DNA of 64,000 nucleotides from assembly GCF_000276665.1 (NCBI RefSeq), contig NW_004955433.1:19701449-19765448 (forward strand). Direction: 5' to 3'. This DNA is from Chinchilla lanigera (Eukaryota; Chordata; Mammalia; Rodentia; Chinchillidae). The notes under the pieces were generated by a model that worked only from the letters and a program-made list of their open reading frames with translations, made no database searches and was not told the DNA's origin. The position numbers and the translations under genes were made by a program. Of the stretch, positions 57,150 to 64,000 are shown piece by piece. How positions within the stretch are numbered: the first letter of the stretch is position 1; every line of letters begins with the position of its first letter.

Positions 57150-57880
57150 TAACTTTATTGAATAGCAATTTATTAGCAATAAAAACTTGAATGATTGTAC
57201 AAGTTAGTGAGTTTTGACTAAATGTATGCAGTCCTGTGAACCATCACCATAGCCCAGTTTCAAGATATTTCTATAACTCTCCCCAAAATTAGTATTTTTA
57301 TATCTCGCTCATTAATCTCTTGTGCCCCCTCTTCAATTTCTGACCAAGGTAACCACTAAATCATTTTCTGTTGCTCCAGTTGTATCTTTTGTAAAAAAAA
57401 TACTTTGCTTGTTTTTATATGGCATACTGATTTTGAAATTCATGTTTGGCATTGCCTTTAGTAACAGTTTGTGTCTTTTTTCCTAAGTGCATTCCACTGG
57501 ACAGATATATTTGCTTGCCCTTCTACCTTTTTTGGTTATTTTTCTACCCATACTCCACCCCTAGTTCTTGTCTATTTATGCACAATATTACTAACAACAT
57601 CTGCATGTGAAAATTTATTTTATCTTCTGCTAAGAATGTCTGGAAATGTCATTGCTGGATCTCATGCCCGTGTTTAAGATTCTATATAAATGTAAAACTA
57701 CTTTTGCTTAGTGCTAGTGCAATTTTGCATTTCCATATTTTTGTTTTTTTTTTTTTTTTTTTTTTTTGGCTTTTCTCCGGTACCGGGAACTGAACTCATG
57801 ACCTTGCACTTGCCAGGCAAGCGCTTTTGCCACTGAGCTAAATCCCCAGCCCCTGCATTTCCATATTATCTTGCTAGTTT
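57150..57880 (-). mobile_element. Old L1ME-type fragment, antisense, split by an ID SINE
   Basis: Plus-strand words such as GAGTTTTGACTAAATGTATG (57210), CTGTGAACCATCACC (57234), 'cattgctggatctcatg' (57651) and 'caattttgcatttccat' (57719) are the reverse complement of an old L1 3' end and ORF2 C-terminus. The sequence is interrupted at 57740-57853. Confidence 0.75.
57740..57853 (-). mobile_element. ID-type SINE, antisense, with perfect 14-bp duplication
   Basis: Poly(T) followed by a reversed, nearly consensus ID head. TGCATTTCCATATT is exact at 57726-57739 and 57854-57867. It splits an old L1ME fragment. Confidence 0.96.
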
Positions 57881-58290
57881 GTCATAACAAAGAGCTAGAG
57901 ACTGGTTGAATTAAATAACACAAAATTATTTTTTCACAGTTTGGTGTCTGAAAGGCCAAAGTCAAAGTGTCAGCCAGTTGATGTCTTCTGAGGAGGCCTG
58001 TCTTCTTGACTTGTAGATGGTTGTTGTCTCCCTGTGGCTTCATCCAGTTGTTCCGCTCTGTGCTTTTGTATCCTAGTCATCTTTGTGTTTTCAGCCACAG
58101 TCTGATTTTTTTTGCACATGTTTTATTCCTCATTTGGAATATCTGTGCATGGTGATCATTAGAGAGAATATAACATTGTAATTTAAAAGCCAGGTTTGAC
58201 CAAGCCCTCAGTAGCTACTGAGATTGTATGTTTTTGTATTTCTTGTTCCCTATTATCTTAAATGACCAGCTCTATACAGAGGGGACATGA
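57870..58290 (-). mobile_element. MLT1-like LTR relic, antisense
   Basis: CTTGCTAGTTTGTCATAACA (57870), AAATTATTTTTTCACAGTTT, AGATGGTTGTTGTCTCCCTG (58014) and CAGTTGTTCCGCTCTGTGC follow the order of a reversed MaLR-type LTR. The right end is uncertain. Confidence 0.6.
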
Positions 58291-58907
58291 CAAGTATGGA
58301 ACATATAAGACATCATCGCAATTGAGAAAACCATATGAATGCTATCTTACAGCATGGATAAGAAGAGCAAATGGAAGAATAAACACGTGAAAGGTGACAG
58401 AGAGGTTTAGGAATAAGGTTTGGCCCCAAAGTAAATTTAGTATTTAGAAAGTCACCGATGCTGCTGAGAAGCAGACTTGGAATGTTATCTTTTTCTCACT
58501 GGCAAGCTGTGTAGTCTTACTCAAGTTCTACTCTTTAAATCTGACATGCTCATAATATGGAGGTGAGTTTTAATTTTATCATGTAAGTGAACTTGCTTTG
58601 GCAATGTCTGACCTTATAAGAGATTTAATAGTTGTTAATGGAATTGGAAATGCTTGAATGCCCAATCACTTGCTTTGATGGAAATAAATCCTTCCTTTCA
58701 AGAATCCATTTATATCCATAGTAAGGCCATCATATTCCCTCAAGTTTTATCACTAGAATATGTCTCAGAAGCACTTACTGTTCTCTCCATTCACTAATTC
58801 TGCCCTGGGTCCATCAACCATTATTATTCATCGGAAAGTTTTCACTAGCTCCTACCTTAGCCCTATTTGCACTCTAATGCTTTTGAAACTATTTTTCACC
58901 AAATAGC
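58291..58907. other. Nothing recognised
   Basis: AT-rich unique-looking sequence. Confidence 0.5.
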
Positions 58908-59062
58908 AGGTGTGATTTCTTCCCTTCTCTCTTTCTTCTTTCCTTCTCCTTCCTTCCTTCCTTTTCTTATCTTTCCTTCTCTTTTCCCTCTCCCTCCTTC
59001 TTTGCCTTCCCTTCTTCCATTCCCTTTCATTCCCTTCCTTCTTTTTCTTCCTTAGCTCCTTC
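58908..59062. repeat. Polypyrimidine tract
   Basis: C/T-rich for about 150 bases with TTCC units. Open frames here are composition products. Confidence 0.93.
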
Positions 59063-59284
59063 CTTAATCCTTCAAACACCTATTTGATGAGGTCACTCAC
59101 TTGCTTCTTGTGTCTCTAACAGAGATTCTGGTAAGGGCTGGACTTGGATGATATTTGTTTTCATTTGATGCTACTCTTCCCTACATGGGCTCCTTTTATC
59201 TCTTTTACAGTCTGAGCACCTGGGGATCCTTTGATTTCTCCTAAAATACCTGTAATATAAATGTCACACCTTCTATTTATTCAT

Positions 59285-59655
59285 GTATCCATGTTGTGAC
59301 TGTTAAACTTGATTCTTTATGCTAGATTGCTTCACCCTGATTGGCTTGGGAGGGATTCAGGTGATTGGTGTAACACATATCTAGGTATGTGTGGGTGAGT
59401 CACGGAGGTGTGACCTTAGGTACTATATCTGGTGTCCTACAAATTCCTTTTAGCCTTCATTTCTTTGCTGTGCTTCTTGTCCACTATGAACTATACGTCT
59501 TTGCTCTACCACACCCTTCTGCCATGATGGTTCTGCCTTGGAGCCAACTGGCCATGGACTGAATTGACTGAAACTTTGAGTCTAATTAAAACCCTCTTCT
59601 TTTAAATTGTGGGTATTGTGTCTCAGCAGTGGTCAAGCTAACTAATATACATGTC
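59285..59655 (+). mobile_element. MaLR-type LTR, sense
   Basis: CTGTTAAACTTGATTC, GGGTGAGTCACGGAGGTGTG (59392), CATGGACTGAATTGACTGAA, TTGGTATT-like GGTATTGTGTCTCAGCAGTG and AAGCTAACTAATATAC mark a complete LTR of the same broad type as 20800. Confidence 0.65.
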
Positions 59656-59754
59656 CTCCTTTTGTCATTTCTCATTCATTCTTTTCATTGAATCCTATTC
59701 ATTTCACCTGTATTTGCCATGTCACGTGTTACGTGTTTGTGTTTTATCACACTG

Positions 59755-59804
59755 GCAACTCTTGCCAAGCACGTGCTTGTGCCACTGAGCTATATCCCCA
59801 GCCC
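59755..59804 (-). mobile_element. ID-type SINE, 5' part only, antisense
   Basis: CTTGCCAAGCACGTGCTTGT followed by GCCACTGAGCTATATCCCCA is the reversed ID head. The rest of the head and the tail are missing or too diverged. Confidence 0.7.
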
Positions 59805-62136
59805 TAGGTAAAATTTACTGACACCAATTTTTCTTTATTTTGAAGAAGTTACTGCATCAGAGAAATTAGAAGTAAAAAAAAAAAAATTGTTCACTGTTTA
59901 TAAAGACACAAGAAATAAATATCTGTTGACTGACCTGCTCACAATATTGTCTTGGTGTTCCTCTTTTGAATGAGACTATCCATGGTAACAAGATATAATG
60001 ATGGAAGGGCAGAGTTTCCACTGGCACTGCCCCACACACGGCAACCAATTTTCCTTACCTAGGTGTTCTTGTCTTCCTCGAATCACAAGACTACAGAGGG
60101 ATGAATTTCTTCCATGAACTTAGTAAATGATTCTCTTAAAATGAGATCACATACAGGATATTTCCCAGAGAGAAGACTTCATGCCAGCCCTGACAGACTA
60201 TTTACTGCAAATTTTTCTCTCCTAGTGCCTTTGTCTTTTGGGCCTTTATAAGCACATTTTCCTACAAATTTCAACCTTCAGCTCCACAGAATATTAGTGA
60301 CATTAAACTGACTCTTTTTTTTCCTCATTTCATGTAAATTCTAGTATATAACATCATGCATTCATATCATCTCCATGCATAGTTTAGCTGTAGCAGAAAA
60401 TATATGCAATGTGAAGTCTTGGAGATTCACTTTTTTATTATTTCAGAATATCTTCGAAAGCACACGGAAAGATAAACACAGCTTTGGTAAAGCAGTCACC
60501 ACAGAAACAATTGCAGCTTACATTTATCTATTTTTATAGGTATATTTTGGTTTTATTCAAAGATACATATATTTATTGTGAGACCTGGGTTTGCATTTAT
60601 TTTCACAGATTGCATACATCTCCCTATTCCATTCTGCTGCTAGGCACTGGATGACTAAAATGTGCTCCTTTTTAACAATTTACATGAAAAAATAATTAAA
60701 ATTGATTTCTCACTGTTCCTGCACAAGTTAATAAATCTCTTTACATGTACCAGATTGTCACTTTCTGGGAAATGTTCAGGTTTATGTGAAGGTTTTAACT
60801 TACTATAAAGTTCACATTAAGGAAAAATCATTTTAATAAGTAAGATATAGTTTCTTCAGTGAGATTTCATTTCAAGATTCTGCATGATAAGGTAAGTTTA
60901 GGGATAATATTCAGTTGAATACACTTGATTGAGCAATATAAATCTCTATACTAGTCCTTCCTCCTGCTCCTGAGGTCTTAGTGGAAGGTACTCAGAAAGG
61001 TGATATCAAATCAAAACATCTCTTGTGGTTTGTGTCATTTGCCCAAAAATCCTCATCACAGAATACTGGTAAACTGAGCTGAGGCATCTGCTTTGTTATA
61101 TAATTCCAAAGCCCTAAAGAACAGCTGTTTTTCCTAAGCCCAAATTTGAAATTTTCAATATTAGTAGCCTTTGGCTTGCATCAGGAGCTGAAGAGCAAAT
61201 TGGTGAAAATACCCCAGTATGGACTATAAAGAAGCTCATCTCCGACAGGCCAGGCCCTTTGCTCAGGGCACCTCAAATCTCACTGATGGGAAGAGCAAAA
61301 TCTAATAATAAATGGAATCAAGGAGAGACAGGAAACGGCCCAGTTACACTTGGATGGTAAAGATGAAGTGGGAAGAGAACACACTCTTTATTGTCATTCT
61401 TCTCTGCTTCTTTCTTTGAACATTAAAAATGTAAAATATACTGAAGATTTAAGCACCACTTTGTTTTGTTTTGTTTGGCTTCCTTTATGTAGAGAAACAG
61501 GATGTTGTTAAACAGTACGCTCATTCTAGATTTCAGTAAATATTCTATAATCCATTATACATAAGGGCAGGTTATACAATGTAATGCCAACGAGAAGTAC
61601 AATATATTTACCTCAAGTAATTGCTTTTGGATAAAAACTGTAAACTGATTATTAACCCGGGAGATGAAAATTTTGTCTCAGCATTTCAGGAAGACTTCAC
61701 AAATATGTCCTCAGCACATAACTAAGGTACCCAAGTCTGTGTTCAGAGACCCTTCCCACTGGCCTGATGTCTTAGGCTTGGAAACAATTGCTGACAGTAG
61801 TTATTCTGGGAAAATGATTAATTAAAATTCTTTCCTGGCAGTTCCATTAATATCAACACAACATGGCAGAGATATTGACACAGTGAGAAAATATTGCTTT
61901 CAACAATAGGGTTTTGTTGACAAAACAGTGAAATGTCTAGCCCATTAGCAACTATTCAGGAATCCATGGTCTCCATCAATCTCATTTAGTTTATGCATAA
62001 CACACACACATTCACAATGTGCAGCAGTTAGGCTGAGGAAGTGAAGTAGAATTATCATTAAATATGAATGCAGGGTGGGCTCAAGTTGCATTAGACTGAG
62101 GACTCTCTTTCTCTCTGCCCCTTTCTATCTTCGTGT

Positions 62137-62137
<1 letters not shown>
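59805..62137. other. About 2.3 kb repeat-poor, no gene seen
   Basis: Unique-looking, AT-rich, no supported frame or repeat. A candidate for conserved non-coding DNA only because repeats are scarce here. Confidence 0.4.
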
Positions 62138-62177
<40 letters not shown>

Positions 62178-62183
62178 CACACA
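62138..62183. repeat. (CA)n tract
   Basis: About 22 CA units with one G substitution. Confidence 0.97.
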
Positions 62184-62329
62184 ATTTGATGGGGAGTAGT
62201 GGATATACAGTAGGATTCTTTGATATTGACTGGTAATATTGTTTTATGTATCAACAAAAAGAATTACTACATTTACCAAATTTTACTATGTGCAAACAAC
62301 TGTCTTTCTGTTATGAGTTTAAAACAGGA

Positions 62330-62475
62330 AACATTTTGAGTTTTATTATCTTTATTTTGCAACCAAGAAAACTATAGCTAAAAGTACTTACATAACTTAC
62401 TAGAAATCACACGCCTGTAAGGAAAGAGAGCTGAGATTTGACTTTCTCTGTTTTCTCTCTACCATGTTTTGATCC
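62330..62475 (-). mobile_element. MIR fossil, antisense
   Basis: TTATTATCTTTATTTTGCAA (62342), ACTTACATAACTTACTAGAA (62385), ATCACACGCCTGTAAGG and GAGCTGAGATTTGACTTTCT follow the reversed MIR core and end. Confidence 0.75.
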
Positions 62476-63584
62476 CAGAGAAAATTTTAGCTCTCTCTTT
62501 CTGCTCCCTGCCATGCCTGAGCAATTATGATACAGCAAAATTGAAATATATGATTTCTCATGCATTCAACTGTCCAGATATCCCTCACATTATTTTATAT
62601 TTCTGTTTTGTAAAGATAAGTGGCTTGTGGATGGGCATTGTCTAATTCACCCAGATCCGCTTTTAGGAGCACTTGATAATGTATTATTAGGATAATGTAT
62701 TATTATTCTAATGTGTAGAATGAATGGATATCAGTGTCTCACATCAAAATAAAATTAGAAGACTACCAAAGAATCTAATATATTCCGTGTGTAAGTAAAG
62801 GCACACATTTATGACGTATTCCATATTTCACACCCTGATGTTTAAAACTGTCTTGAACACCAACTTTCCAATTTATAGATATTCCCTCAAACAACCTCTT
62901 TAATGAATTCATGTTTTCTTTCCCTTTCTTTATGTTTCCTTACTTTATGTTTTTCCTTCCAAAAATTTTGATAGACAAATATTTAGGATCCTGCTGATCA
63001 AACTCATCAAAAATTTCTTTTTTTAAAAAAATTTCTTAAGAAATGGATAATAATATTATTTTATACTTTAGAGATTTATACAAGATACAGTGAGAACACT
63101 GGCAACTTCCACTAGTTTGAAAGTGCAGGAAAGACTATTTGGCAGATGTAATTAGGGAGCTGAGTGTTGAAATATAGGAAATAATCAGATAGTCATTAAT
63201 AGAATGTTAAGTGTTTTATACTCTGAGAAGTAACCAGTGTATTTGAAGAATTTCTTTAAAGGTCGTTTCAAAATGAATGTTACTTAAAAGCTCCAGACTC
63301 AAGAAGTATGATATAATTTATAATATTCTTAGCTGATTTGCTTCAGCTTGGTTTCTGATATTTTTAGACTGTATATTTGAATTAGATGGTCATACGTTGT
63401 CTATGAAATGATAAATTTTGATCTAGCCAACGTTTAAGTACAAGATTATAGTATTAATTACCATCCCTCAAGCCTGAGGAGTTTGTAAATAAGCTCTGTG
63501 TTAGGGAAAAGCTCAGCAGAAAACAAGGGTCTTGAGGCATTCCTGGAAATACCAACCATTTATGAACTACACTGGTGTCAGTGT
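62476..63584. other. No gene seen
   Basis: AT-rich. The word GATAATGTATTATTA occurs in a local direct repeat near 62676-62704. Confidence 0.45.
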
Positions 63585-63810
63585 CATTCACTACTAGTGA
63601 GAATTTCAACAAGGTAGTAAACCTCTATGAGCCTCAATGTTACCACTTATAAAATGAATTATGATTCACTTTATAATTATGGTTATACTTATAAGTATAA
63701 ACTGAACAAAAATAATATAGATATTCTGTGGACAGTTTATGTATTTGGTACACACAACACAATATATTCAGTTAATAATATTTATTATTACTATGACAAT
63801 AATGACCATT
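63585..63810 (+). mobile_element. MIR fossil, sense
   Basis: GGTAGTAAACCTCTATGAGC, CTCAATGTTACCACTTATAA (63632) and an AGTTAATAATATTTATTATT end fit MIR on the plus strand. The short open frame here comes from it. Confidence 0.6.
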
Positions 63811-63900
63811 TTTGACTATTTCTGTTGTTCTCAATGCTCTGTAAATATGACTTAACTTGGAGCTTTTGTAAAAGTCAAATGTGTTTATCATATCTTAGAA

Positions 63901-64000
63901 TTTGTTTGTAACTCTGTATTGTCTGTATTGTGCTTGTGATATGTTGTAAAATGTTGTATGTCTGTTAATGTTTCCCTCCTTTTATCCTTAAAATAAAAAA
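63901..64000 (+). mobile_element. 3' end of a 5'-truncated L1, cut by window end
   Basis: From TTTGTTTGTAACTCTGTATT onward the sequence follows the 3' end of the L1 at 13207-13310 with few differences, and ends in AAATAAAAAA at the last base. The tail and right duplication lie outside the window. Confidence 0.9.

Noticed and set aside
1..64000. CRISPR arrays, bacterial operons, phage or integrative elements
   Set aside because: No regularly spaced short repeats, no compact coding and no ribosome binding sites. The repeat content is that of a mammalian genome.

Overview
This is mammalian nuclear DNA, almost certainly rodent. It is AT-rich, carries no recognisable live protein-coding exon, and is packed with B1-type SINEs (with the internal duplication typical of rodent B1), tRNA-derived ID-type SINEs, fused ID/B1 (B4-like) elements, LINE-1 copies, MaLR-type LTRs, and older mammal-wide L1M/L1ME, MIR and Tigger-like fossils. 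The ID family has a distinctive head and an A-rich tail beginning after a GGAGAAAAACC-like end. Together with the B1 form this makes me think of a castorimorph rodent (beaver, kangaroo rat or pocket mouse group), but that is a weak guess. The window is best read as a gene-poor intergenic stretch or part of a very large intron.

Layout. 1-7.2 kb: scattered SINEs, two MaLR-type relics, one old L1ME piece and an L1 3' end. 7.18-13.32 kb: a full-length but dead L1 on the plus strand with a 5'UTR, broken ORF1 and ORF2, a 3'UTR, a poly(A) tail and a 14-bp target-site duplication; an ID SINE sits in its endonuclease domain. 13.3-26.5 kb: MIR, MLT1-like LTR, B1, ID and B4 elements, simple repeats, and a decayed MaLR provirus-like unit (about 20.8-23.7 kb). 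26.55-31.69 kb: the most structured part. An older minus-strand L1 with a 5' inversion was later split by a 2.9-kb processed MAPK1 (ERK2) pseudogene. A 140-bp copy of that pseudogene's 3'UTR lies in the 3' end of the same L1, and an unexplained 275-bp block lies inside the pseudogene. 31.7-64 kb: B1, ID, B4, MIR, MaLR and Tigger-like relics, old L1M/L1ME fragments, polypyrimidine and CA/TG tracts. The last 100 bases are the 3' end and tail of another young-type L1.

No genes act together here. The biology is retrotransposition history: which element landed in which, by what mechanism, and in what order. I found no evidence for a new biological system. The best leads are the MAPK1 retrocopy with its extra segment at what I recall as an exon boundary, and the templated-looking 140-bp duplication. 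Family names for repeats rest on pattern memory; positions without a target-site duplication are approximate to about 10-30 bases.
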